64,000 nucleotides of DNA from an uncultured Desulfomonile sp. (GTDB taxonomy: Bacteria; Desulfobacterota; Desulfomonilia; Desulfomonilales; Desulfomonilaceae). Below the pieces are notes generated by a model. It saw only the letters and a program-made list of their open reading frames with translations. It did not search any database and was not told the DNA's origin. The stretch covers positions 47,762 to 111,761 of the forward strand of contig CAJBEZ010000108.1 in the NCBI GenBank assembly GCA_903952205.1. Reading direction: 5' to 3'. This document shows, piece by piece, positions 8,541 to 16,016 of this stretch. Within the stretch, counting starts at the first letter, position 1. Each line of letters begins with the position of its first letter. The position numbers were made by a program, and so were the translations under genes.

Positions 8541-9338
8541 ATGAGTTTGAACCGAGACATGGCATCGGGGTTAAATGGTTGGTTGTGGCAACTAGCTTGC
8601 TCTTTTTCTTACAGAACCACCGCATTTATTCTGTTGTTCTGCTCTATTTCAACCGCGGCCGTCTTTTTGCTTACAACAGGACTAGAAATTGTGGATCTGC
8701 TCGAAAAATCAGCTTTAAAGTTTGATTTGTATAGCCCGGAAATTACGATACTTGATGGAAAAGCTTCGATAAAAGAAAAACAACCCTACTTGATTGAAAT
8801 TCCAGACGATCCCAATATGTTAATAGTCATTGACACACGAGAAACACCCGACCCAAAGCCATTTTCTCATCTAAAAGACAAATCTGCAGGGATTGTTTTG
8901 TCTCGAGATTCCTTGCTCATCAAGAATAATGATCAGTTAACATCCATGAAGCTCACCAACTTTCCTGACTTCGTTCTCAATTCGCAATCGCTGATTGAGA
9001 ATCTGACATATTACAGAAATACCATCTTCATGATTTTGATTGGAGCCGTTCTAATATACTACTTTCTCAGCAAAAGCATACAAACCCTAATTTCAGCTCT
9101 TGCCATCTTTGTTGTAATCCGCCGTTTTTCGTTTCCTTTGAGCTTTGGTCAGGGGTTCAAGATGGCGACATTGATCATCGTACCTCCTACTCTGGTGGAC
9201 TTGGTATTTAAGATACTGGGCATTTTCCCGGAATCGCAATCAATCATCTATTTGAGCTTTTACGCTGGTACAATCTTCTGGGTCGTAAAAGATCTGCTCA
9301 GAGGTAATTCACAAAATATCATGGCTCAGCGTCACTAA
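8541..9338 (+). CDS. DUF1189-like membrane protein
   Basis: The 265-residue protein has a TM helix near residues 30-50. An extracytoplasmic stretch of about 100 residues follows, with a short domain containing ITILDGKASIKEKQPYLIEI and MLIVIDT. Four further hydrophobic segments lie between about 155 and 255. The order, with the ISIxDGK...pyii and vIDT words, resembles the DUF1189 family, better known in Firmicutes; I recognise this from memory and rate it moderate. Function is unknown. It sits 12 bases after birA and 6 bases before the next gene, so it is very likely cotranscribed. Confidence 0.7.
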   Translation: MSLNRDMASGLNGWLWQLACSFSYRTTAFILLFCSISTAAVFLLTTGLEIVDLLEKSALKFDLYSPEITILDGKASIKEKQPYLIEIPDDPNMLIVIDTRETPDPKPFSHLKDKSAGIVLSRDSLLIKNNDQLTSMKLTNFPDFVLNSQSLIENLTYYRNTIFMILIGAVLIYYFLSKSIQTLISALAIFVVIRRFSFPLSFGQGFKMATLIIVPPTLVDLVFKILGIFPESQSIIYLSFYAGTIFWVVKDLLRGNSQNIMAQRH

Positions 9339-9344
9339 CCGTCT

Positions 9345-9560
9345 ATGGAAAGGCTTCTCATGGATTTTCTATTGTGCATAATCGGAATGGTAATGGTCAT
9401 AGAAGGCATCCCATACTTTGCCTTTCCAGAAAAGATGAAGGCCGTATTCCGGATCGCCATAGAGCAACCTGACAACGCTCTCAGAATATTTGGGGCTATC
9501 CTAATGGTAACGGGTCTCACGATAGTGTTTCTTGTTAAAAGAAGACCCTCCTTCTGGTAA
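9345..9560 (+). CDS. DUF2065 small inner-membrane protein
   Basis: The 71-residue protein has two hydrophobic helices (about 3-22 and 46-63) around the family words EGIPYFAFPEKM and LRIFGAILMVTGL. DUF2065 proteins are small inner-membrane proteins of unknown function, found near hflC and purA in gammaproteobacteria. Here the gene lies between a DUF1189-like gene and queA, and its end overlaps the longest possible queA frame. Confidence 0.8.
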   Translation: MERLLMDFLLCIIGMVMVIEGIPYFAFPEKMKAVFRIAIEQPDNALRIFGAILMVTGLTIVFLVKRRPSFW

Positions 9561-9636
9561 TTTTATTTATGAAAGCCAACCCACTGTGAACAAAGGCAGG
9601 CAATTTGACCATGGCGACATCAAGTTTTGTGGCGAC

Positions 9637-10713
9637 GTGGAGATTCCCCAAGAATTTCGTCTGTCAACCTATTCATATTCTCTGCCCCCTGAACTGATTG
9701 CCCATCAGCCAGTCTCCTGTCGGGATCATTCGAGACTTCTCATCATTGACAGAAACACAGGAAGATTGCGACATGACAATTTTTTTGAACTACCTAATAT
9801 TTTGCATGAATCAGATGTTTTAGTCATCAACGACACTCAGGTAATTCCCGCTGCACTACACGGCAATAAACCAACAGGGGGAAAAGTTCAACTGTTGGTC
9901 CTGGATCCTGCCACCAAAGAAAAAGGAATAGGAGAGTCAATCTACACGCAAAAGATTTGCCTATTTAGATGCAGCGGCAGACTCAAAACAGGAAGCGTGA
10001 TCCTCTTGCCGGACGGAGTCGAGTTGCTGGTTTTGGAACTGATATCGCCTGGCAGGGCTCTTATCCGGTTCCCTGTCGCAAGCTTTGAATTTACGGAATT
10101 TCTCAAGAGGGTTGGATCAACTCCACTCCCTCCCTACATAAGGCAAGACAAGGATGACCGGTTCAAGAATAGCGAACGATATCAAACTATTTATTCTGAA
10201 GTCCCTGGTTCGATAGCTGCCCCCACCGCCGGCTTGCACTTTTCATCCCAGATATTAGAAAAACTCAAAAGAAAAGGAATCGACGTAGTCAAAATAACAC
10301 TTCACGTGGGCCCTGGGACTTTCATGCCAATTAGAAGCGCTGACATCCGCTTACACAAGATGGAACCTGAGTCATATTCCGTACCCGAACCTGTGGGGAT
10401 ATTCCTTCAAGAATGCATGAGATCTAGAAGGAAGATTATAGCCGTTGGATCAACATCCGTAAGAACTCTTGAGGCGTCTTACACTGAAAGTGGTTTCAAA
10501 AAAGCAACTGGCTATTCCGATTTGTTTATAATCCCTGGTTATCAATTCAAGGTGGTTCAGGGGATGATCACGAACTTTCATCTTCCAGAGTCAACATTGC
10601 TCGCCCTTGTTTGCGCATTCGCCGGAATTGACACCGTGATTCAAGCCTACAAGGCGGCCGTTTCTGACAATTATAGATTTTATAGTTACGGTGACGCGTG
10701 TCTCGTTGTTTGA
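9637..10713 (+). CDS. queA: S-adenosylmethionine:tRNA ribosyltransferase-isomerase
   Basis: QueA transfers and isomerises the ribosyl part of SAM onto 7-aminomethyl-deazaguanine in tRNA, giving epoxyqueuosine. Conserved blocks are YSLPPELIAHQP, HDNFFELPN, DVLVINDTQVIPAAL, IAAPTAGLHFS, LHVGPGTFMPIR, VGSTSVRTLE and MITNFHLPESTLLALVCAFAG. The frame is open from 9532, but the family begins just before the YSLPPEL block. GTG 9637 (358 residues) fits best; GTG 9586 is another option. No strong ribosome binding site separates them. It is last in the valS run. Confidence 0.94.
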   Translation: MEIPQEFRLSTYSYSLPPELIAHQPVSCRDHSRLLIIDRNTGRLRHDNFFELPNILHESDVLVINDTQVIPAALHGNKPTGGKVQLLVLDPATKEKGIGESIYTQKICLFRCSGRLKTGSVILLPDGVELLVLELISPGRALIRFPVASFEFTEFLKRVGSTPLPPYIRQDKDDRFKNSERYQTIYSEVPGSIAAPTAGLHFSSQILEKLKRKGIDVVKITLHVGPGTFMPIRSADIRLHKMEPESYSVPEPVGIFLQECMRSRRKIIAVGSTSVRTLEASYTESGFKKATGYSDLFIIPGYQFKVVQGMITNFHLPESTLLALVCAFAGIDTVIQAYKAAVSDNYRFYSYGDACLVV

Positions 10714-11239
10714 AATAACTAATATTTCCTGTGGCGAAAAAAGGCGGGACCCCCTCTGGGGCAACGGGAAGGACGCGTGGCAAGTGTCTGTGGAAGGTAT
10801 ATATGGTAGGACTGATGCAGGTGCGCAACTTCTAGTAAGATATGAATTATTTGTCAAGCTATTTTTATAAAATATATTCATCTTATTGTTAAGACAACGA
10901 ATAAGTAGTATATAAATTATGGTTAACGTATTTCAATCTGCTATAATTGTTTATAAATACCATATATTTGCGATCACCAGACAATGATCTCAACAACTAG
11001 AGTAGCTTACTATCAGATTACCGTTTAGGTTGATAAATCATTATATGAATATTGTTAGATCTTATACGTATCTATAGGATGCACAAACTGGATGCTGTTC
11101 TGTTTTTCATTGGAGATAAACTTCAGCGGAATACAGAAACTGATGCGGTTGCATCACTCTTTGTCCTATTGGACCAATTTTGCGATGAAGACGGACCAAA
11201 TTTATTCATATATGGAACTTGTCTGGAATTCACACCGAC
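10714..11239. other. Gene-poor AT-rich gap of 526 bases
   Basis: I see no secure gene here. Bases 10830-11060 are very AT-rich. A plus-strand frame from 11052 (or ATG 11079) is open into the next gene's antisense and reads MHKLDAVLFFIGDKLQRN, then FCDEDGPNLFIYGT. It has protein-like composition but no ribosome binding site and no recognised family. It could be the remnant of a decayed gene. No convincing intrinsic terminator follows queA. Confidence 0.4.
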
Positions 11240-11911
11240 TCAGTTGATGACTATGAGGGCGTCCACCGCAACTGGCATGTCTTCACAAATTATAAGAGGA
11301 TTTAGGTCTACCTCCTGAATGCGATCATTCTCGAGCCCTAATCGGCCTAGATTGAGCAGAATATCTTCCAAACTGGTCAGATTTACCGGCGGCATCCCCC
11401 TGTAGGGTCCCAGTAGTTTGTTGCCCCTTATTTCATGTATCATTTCAGACGCGTCTGATCTCTCGAGTGGAGCGACTCTGAATGAAACATCGTCTAACGC
11501 TTCTGTTAGAATCCCTCCTATGCCAAACATTACACACGGCCCGAATTGTTGATCACGAGTCATGCCAGCCATGAATTCCCGTTTGCCTTTCGCCATCCTC
11601 TGAACCAGCACGCCAGCGTCCTGGAATGCGCCTATGCGTTCCATTATCCAATAAAAAACCGTCTTGGCTTCCTGTTCGGTTCGTATGTCAAGTTTTATCA
11701 AATCAAGATCTGTCTTGTGAGCGATTTCAGGCGCGCAGGCTTTAATTGCCAAAGGAAAACCAATGCTCTTAACAGCTGACAAGAAATCTGGTTCATTCTG
11801 AGCCAATTTCTCTTCAACAACAGGTATTCCATAATCGGAGAGAATCAACTTGGATTCATATTCCGAAAGCGATTTCCTCCCTTGGGAAACTGCTATTTCG
11901 ATAAGTCCCAT
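11240..11911 (-). CDS. ADP-forming acyl/acetyl-CoA synthetase, ATP-grasp (beta) subunit
   Basis: The 223-residue protein matches the ATP-grasp_5 subunit of nucleoside-diphosphate-forming acyl-CoA synthetases. Recognisable words are SEYESKLILSDYGIPV at the start, GFPLAIKACAPEIAHKTD, GVLVQRMAKGKREFMAG, GPCVMFGIGGILTEALDD and EVDLNPLIICED at the end. In the enzyme this part carries the phosphohistidine chemistry and nucleotide site, and the alpha subunit (CoA-binding and ligase domains) is also needed. No alpha subunit is encoded next to it. The product may pair with one made elsewhere. The reaction would interconvert acyl-CoA + ADP + Pi with acid + ATP + CoA. Confidence 0.88.
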   Translation of the reverse strand: MGLIEIAVSQGRKSLSEYESKLILSDYGIPVVEEKLAQNEPDFLSAVKSIGFPLAIKACAPEIAHKTDLDLIKLDIRTEQEAKTVFYWIMERIGAFQDAGVLVQRMAKGKREFMAGMTRDQQFGPCVMFGIGGILTEALDDVSFRVAPLERSDASEMIHEIRGNKLLGPYRGMPPVNLTSLEDILLNLGRLGLENDRIQEVDLNPLIICEDMPVAVDALIVIN

Positions 11912-11947
11912 TTGTCACCTCTTCTTATGAGGTCCAATATATTTCGA

Positions 11948-12214
11948 TTAATCTGAGTATTCAACCACAATGAATTCAAAAAACTCTTGATTCCTGTGAA
12001 TTAAACATTTAGACGTAGAATGAAGCGAAAGCGAAAAGGGGAGTAGGTCGATCAATATTCCTTGTAATTCCATAAATCGTTGTTTAGAATCAGTTTTATT
12101 CTCGAACTCTTGAAGAACAATTATCCTTGGCATAGCTGTAATTGACTGGGCGGCGCGTTCACAATACTCGGTAAACGCCCTTGCTTTGCAATTAGTGACA
12201 CGCAAGCAGTACAA
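11948..12214 (-). CDS. Possible small protein, unrecognised
   Basis: An 88-residue frame with a TTG start lies 36 bases upstream of the acyl-CoA synthetase subunit on the same strand, so it could be first in that operon. It has four cysteines and a protein-like middle (MPRIIVLQEFENKTDSKQRF). No good ribosome binding site precedes the TTG and no family is recognised. It may be spurious. Confidence 0.3.
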   Translation of the reverse strand: MYCLRVTNCKARAFTEYCERAAQSITAMPRIIVLQEFENKTDSKQRFMELQGILIDLLPFSLSLHSTSKCLIHRNQEFFEFIVVEYSD

Positions 12215-12353
12215 CCGGACCGATCTATTTCGTCACAGTCCTTTTCATGGCGTGCTGTCAAGATGAATCTTCTGGATTTAGACTCGTGTTTTTTGGGGTT
12301 AAGGCTTTAACCACGAATGAAATAAAACGCTAGGCAGGCGTGAGGAGAGAAAT

Positions 12354-13094
12354 ATGCCCAAGAAACCTCCTAGAAGGGATCCAATCATAGTATACAAAAG
12401 AGAAGAAAAGGGACTAAAACCCTTTTTACAGGGCACCAGAGGCCTTAGGTTTGGACCAGCTCCTCAAAAAAACAGAAGGATCAAGGAACCCAAAGCTGTA
12501 GTACCTGAAAAGGTTCGTCAGCATCTTGCCAACCTTGAGGAAATCAACTCATTTTCCTCTCCTGAACAGGAAATAGCAAAGGCCTGCTATTACATGTGTT
12601 TTTTGGTTCATGAAACAAAAACATCTACTGAGTTGTTCCCATTAAAACACAATGTGCTCGAAAAGATTTTTAAAAGTGGGCACAATTGCCTAACGGTGAA
12701 TTACGTACGCAGGGGAGACAGAGAAGTTTATACTTTGTCTCCCGACGCCAGAAAAAAATGGGAAACTGAAACAGGCGGCAATAAGCACCACGTTAGAATG
12801 TACCTTACCCCAAAATGCAAGATAGACTATGAAGAAGGTTATTTTGACCTCTATCATTTTCATATTGTAATAGAATCTTTCAGATTTTCATTTTACTTGC
12901 CAATCCATCAGGCTCCTTGGATGGACAAAAGAAGAATTTCCAAAAGAAAGTTTTTTTATCCACAGACAGTTGAGTATGGACTGTTCCGAGGCAAAGTAAT
13001 TACTACTTCCAGGAAGGCTACCATGGCGCCGCTTGATGAAATTAGATCTGAGTTCCAGAAACTTCTAGATGTGGAAATCGTCAAGAAAAAATAA
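12354..13094 (+). CDS. Hypothetical basic protein, unrecognised family
   Basis: The 246-residue protein has no signal peptide or membrane helix. Its first 50 residues are basic and probably disordered (PKKPPRRDPIIVYKREEKG, then FLQGTRGLRFGPAPQKNRR). Residues about 55-115 look helical with CYYMCFL, and the rest is rich in Tyr, Phe and His (YFDLYHFHIVIESFRFSFYL). A GAGGAG ribosome binding site is well placed before the ATG. The composition and site support a real gene. I do not recognise a domain. It stands alone between gene-poor stretches, which fits an accessory or lineage-specific gene. Confidence 0.65.
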   Translation: MPKKPPRRDPIIVYKREEKGLKPFLQGTRGLRFGPAPQKNRRIKEPKAVVPEKVRQHLANLEEINSFSSPEQEIAKACYYMCFLVHETKTSTELFPLKHNVLEKIFKSGHNCLTVNYVRRGDREVYTLSPDARKKWETETGGNKHHVRMYLTPKCKIDYEEGYFDLYHFHIVIESFRFSFYLPIHQAPWMDKRRISKRKFFYPQTVEYGLFRGKVITTSRKATMAPLDEIRSEFQKLLDVEIVKKK

Positions 13095-13737
13095 GTTCTC
13101 ACTCAAAGTTATTTCTTCTTACACTTTTGTTTGGGGATCGTTTGCTGAGGTCTTGAGCCTGCGGTCTTATACTTCTCTGAACGGCTAGGAAAGATTCAAG
13201 GGATCACTATTCTACTGGCATGTTTGCCGGGCGCCATTCTGATATCCTACCGATACTACGATTTATTTGATGATTTTGTCTCAACGTCGCGGCTTCTTGA
13301 TCATGCAAAAAACTAAGACCACCGGTTGAGAATCTTGAGGAAGGGGTGACAGGAGACTCCGGCGCGCGCATCGGAATCTCCTAGGAGGGTTATATAGGAG
13401 ATAGTTTTAGTGACAACCATTTCTAGCGCCGGTTCCCAAATCGGATTGGGCCTCATCGCTTGGGTCCGGTTACATTGGTGTGCGCTGGTTCAGTATTGGA
13501 TTGAAACTGTTAGAATTTGTAATCAGGATATCAGCAGGGCATACGTCATAACTTTGGAATAAAATATTATTTGATTGATCCAACGTTTCTGCTCTTTCTA
13601 ATTTATTATGGACGCACAGTAGCTAGTTCTGGAAATAAGTGCTATCAGAATAAAATATTGACTCAAAAGACCCATTTCAGGTTCATGAATGACAGGGAAA
13701 AGTTTCAGCCTCTTCTAAAACATCAAAGGGTGTGTTG
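13095..13737. other. Gap of about 640 bases with two tentative short frames
   Basis: No secure gene. One frame is open from 13149 to a TAA at 13314-13316. It reads like the tail of a membrane protein (ITILLACLPGAILISYRYYD), with no start codon seen, so it may be a remnant. A second frame, GTG 13410 to TAA 13562 (50 residues), has GGAG nine bases before its start but no recognised family. The rest shows nothing I can support. Confidence 0.3.
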
Positions 13738-14619
13738 GTGTTGATGAAAAACCGCAATTACAATAAAACAATTTGGACAGTCAAAGAGGTTCTGAAATGG
13801 ACGACGGACTACCTGAAAGACAAGGGATGCCAGAGTCCGCGCTTGGACGCCGAATTACTTCTGGCACATGCCTTGAAGACCAACAGGCTGGGTTTGTATC
13901 TTATTTTTGACCAGCCTCTCAGTGATAGGGAACGAATGATTTATAGGGAACTGGTCCGTCGAAGAGCTTCCAGGGAACCAGTGGCCTTTTTGGTGGGCAA
14001 AAAGGAATTTTGGTCTTTGGATATCATGGTGCGCCCTGGGGTATTGGTTCCTCGTCCGGAAACAGAAATCCTTCTGGAAGTCGTCCTGGAAGAATGTAAG
14101 AAATCTCCGGGTTGCACTCTTCTTGAAGTTGGTTGTGGCTCTGGCGCCGTGATTTGCGCACTGTTTAGCGAAGTCCCAGACATTGATGCGTATGCTTGCG
14201 ATATCAGTATGGACGCATTGCAAAATACAGGCGCCAATCTGGCCCTTTTGAATGGTCTTGAGTCACCTTCTATTTTTGCGTCTGATCTTTTTGAATCAGT
14301 CCGTAATGGTCCTATCTTTGACATTATTGTCTCTAATCCTCCGTATATCCCGTCTAATTTTATTCACCAACTCGAGCCGGAAGTTCGCGTTTTCGAACCT
14401 AAGCGCGCTCTTGATGGTGGACCGGAGGGGTTGGACATAATCAGGAGATTGGCGCAAACATCGCGTAATTTCTTGAAACCGGAAGGAAAACTAATTATCG
14501 AGATAGGCGACGAGCAGTCGGAAGAAGTCTCTGACTTATTCACAACTAATGGATTCGTGGCGGTTAAACAGTATAACGACCTTAACCAAAAAACTCGAGT
14601 ATTGAAGGGAATTATTTAA
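13738..14619 (+). CDS. prmC: Release factor glutamine N5-methyltransferase
   Basis: PrmC methylates the GGQ glutamine of peptide release factors using SAM. The N-terminal helical domain (LDAELLLAHALKTNRLGLYL) is followed by the Rossmann methyltransferase. The SAM loop is LLEVGCGSGAVI and the catalytic NPPY motif lies in IIVSNPPYIPS. The RPETEILLE block is also typical. GTG 13738 lies seven bases after AAAGGG; ATG 13744 is the next choice. It is followed directly by a gene whose TTG start touches its stop codon. In many bacteria prmC follows prfA, but prfA is not here. Confidence 0.94.
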   Translation: MLMKNRNYNKTIWTVKEVLKWTTDYLKDKGCQSPRLDAELLLAHALKTNRLGLYLIFDQPLSDRERMIYRELVRRRASREPVAFLVGKKEFWSLDIMVRPGVLVPRPETEILLEVVLEECKKSPGCTLLEVGCGSGAVICALFSEVPDIDAYACDISMDALQNTGANLALLNGLESPSIFASDLFESVRNGPIFDIIVSNPPYIPSNFIHQLEPEVRVFEPKRALDGGPEGLDIIRRLAQTSRNFLKPEGKLIIEIGDEQSEEVSDLFTTNGFVAVKQYNDLNQKTRVLKGII

Positions 14620-15279
14620 TTGCGGTTCATTCTGGTTGGCTTTGGAAGCTTTGGCAAGATTGCTTATGAAAGGCTCAAGATCAATTTCAAATCGTCAGAT
14701 TTCACGATATTGGACCCTGATCTCAATGTTGGTCCAGGGTTGGAGGGGACCCAATTGATCAGAGAGGACGGGGTAAAATTTCTTGCTAGCTCTGGCCAGG
14801 TAGACGACTCAGATATTGTAATTCCATTGGCTCCACTGAACGTGGCCGCTGAATATCTGTTACTTTCTCTCAAAAGCGCTATTCCAACGGAATTGCCTCT
14901 TGAACTCAGGAAGTTTTTTCGAGTTTCCTCATTAATCGACAAATTCACATTTTGTGTCAGCTACGCGGACTTTCTTTGCCCTGACGACTGTGAAGAAGGT
15001 GAAGCTTGCACAATGACAGGTGAACAAAGGGCGCCCATGTATGAGAAGTTACGACAACTTGTTGTGCCGGGTTTTCAAATTTTTGTGGTTAGAAGTCACC
15101 AGCTTCTTCCCGGTGTAGGAGGATTCAAATTTAAAGAGTTGACAAAACTCAGAGATTCAATAAATCCAGATAGCAAGAATATAGTAGGCGCTTCGTGTAA
15201 ATGTCATGCCATAATTTCAGGAATTAAAATAATGTCTTCGGTCTATGATAAGACCTCGCGCTCCATCTTGACTATTTAA
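14620..15279 (+). CDS. Rossmann-fold (TrkA-N-like) protein with Cys-rich insert, unknown role
   Basis: The 219-residue protein starts at a TTG directly after the prmC TAA, so translation is probably coupled. The N-terminus has a dinucleotide-binding signature (ILVGFGSFGKIAYERL). Residues about 105-135 hold a Cys-rich segment (CVSYADFLCPDDCEEGEAC), and another CKC triplet lies near residue 193. The Rossmann start resembles TrkA-N domains of K+ channel regulators, but no C-terminal RCK domain is visible. I do not recognise the family. The cysteines could bind a metal or FeS cluster, which is inference. Confidence 0.65.
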   Translation: MRFILVGFGSFGKIAYERLKINFKSSDFTILDPDLNVGPGLEGTQLIREDGVKFLASSGQVDDSDIVIPLAPLNVAAEYLLLSLKSAIPTELPLELRKFFRVSSLIDKFTFCVSYADFLCPDDCEEGEACTMTGEQRAPMYEKLRQLVVPGFQIFVVRSHQLLPGVGGFKFKELTKLRDSINPDSKNIVGASCKCHAIISGIKIMSSVYDKTSRSILTI

Positions 15280-15338
15280 ACTTCAAAGTTTAGTTTTGTC
15301 ATGACGATTGAAATATTGAGTCCTCATAAGGTGATACA

Positions 15339-15980
15339 ATGAACGTCGAATCAGATGAACAAAACCTAGAAAACCCGGCAAATCATGATGATACGATAGA
15401 AGATCTAGAAAGAAAATTGGCTGATAATCCAGATTCCGCCAACCTTCATTACAACTTGGGACTTGCGTTTGCTCGCGTTAAAGAGTGGGAAAAAAGCATG
15501 GCTGAGTTTCGAGTAGCTTTGAAACTCAAACCGGGCCTTCTGGAGGCTCGGGTAAACATGGCGGGTATAATGTTACAAAGTGGGGATTATGACGGATGCA
15601 TAAACGAAAGTCTTAAAGCGCTTGAATTTAGACCCGATATCTCAGAGGCTTGCGTTAACATAGGAATCGCTTTTGTGCACAAAGGGATGCTAGATCAAGC
15701 GGAGAAGAGCTTTTTGGAGGGTCTCACAATAGAACCAAATTTAGTGACTGCCCACATAAACCTTGGGAATATATATCTTACCATGGGCAACATAGATAAG
15801 GCCATACATCACAATTCCCAGGCTGTAAGACTGAAACCGGAATTTGGTTTGGCTCATAATAATCTTGCGGTGGCTTATTTTCAGAATCAGGAGTTGGGAA
15901 AAGCCTCAATTCACGCTCAAGAGGCTCTCACACTGGGATATCAGGTACATCCTGAATTTCTTAAACAGCTTAATCAATAA
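15339..15980 (+). CDS. TPR-repeat protein
   Basis: The 213-residue cytoplasmic protein consists almost entirely of TPR units from residue 30, each about 34 residues. Examples are NLHYNLGLAFARVKEWEKSM, ACVNIGIAFVHKGMLDQAEK and AHNNLAVAYFQNQELGKASI. There is no signal peptide. An acidic 25-residue N-terminus precedes the repeats. It lies 59 bases after the Rossmann protein and converges with the next gene. TPR arrays bind partner proteins; the partner is not evident here. Confidence 0.85.
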   Translation: MNVESDEQNLENPANHDDTIEDLERKLADNPDSANLHYNLGLAFARVKEWEKSMAEFRVALKLKPGLLEARVNMAGIMLQSGDYDGCINESLKALEFRPDISEACVNIGIAFVHKGMLDQAEKSFLEGLTIEPNLVTAHINLGNIYLTMGNIDKAIHHNSQAVRLKPEFGLAHNNLAVAYFQNQELGKASIHAQEALTLGYQVHPEFLKQLNQ

Positions 15981-16016
15981 CCATGGAATTGTCTCGGTAG
16001 GAGTTGTGGCTCTTCA

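Noticed and set aside
10755..10775. CCCC-TCT-GGGG hairpin after queA as a terminator
   Set aside because: The stem is only four to five pairs and no T-run follows.
12297..12312. Palindrome GGTTAA/TTAACC before the gene at 12354 as an operator
   Set aside because: Six pairs in AT-rich sequence with no other support; likely chance.
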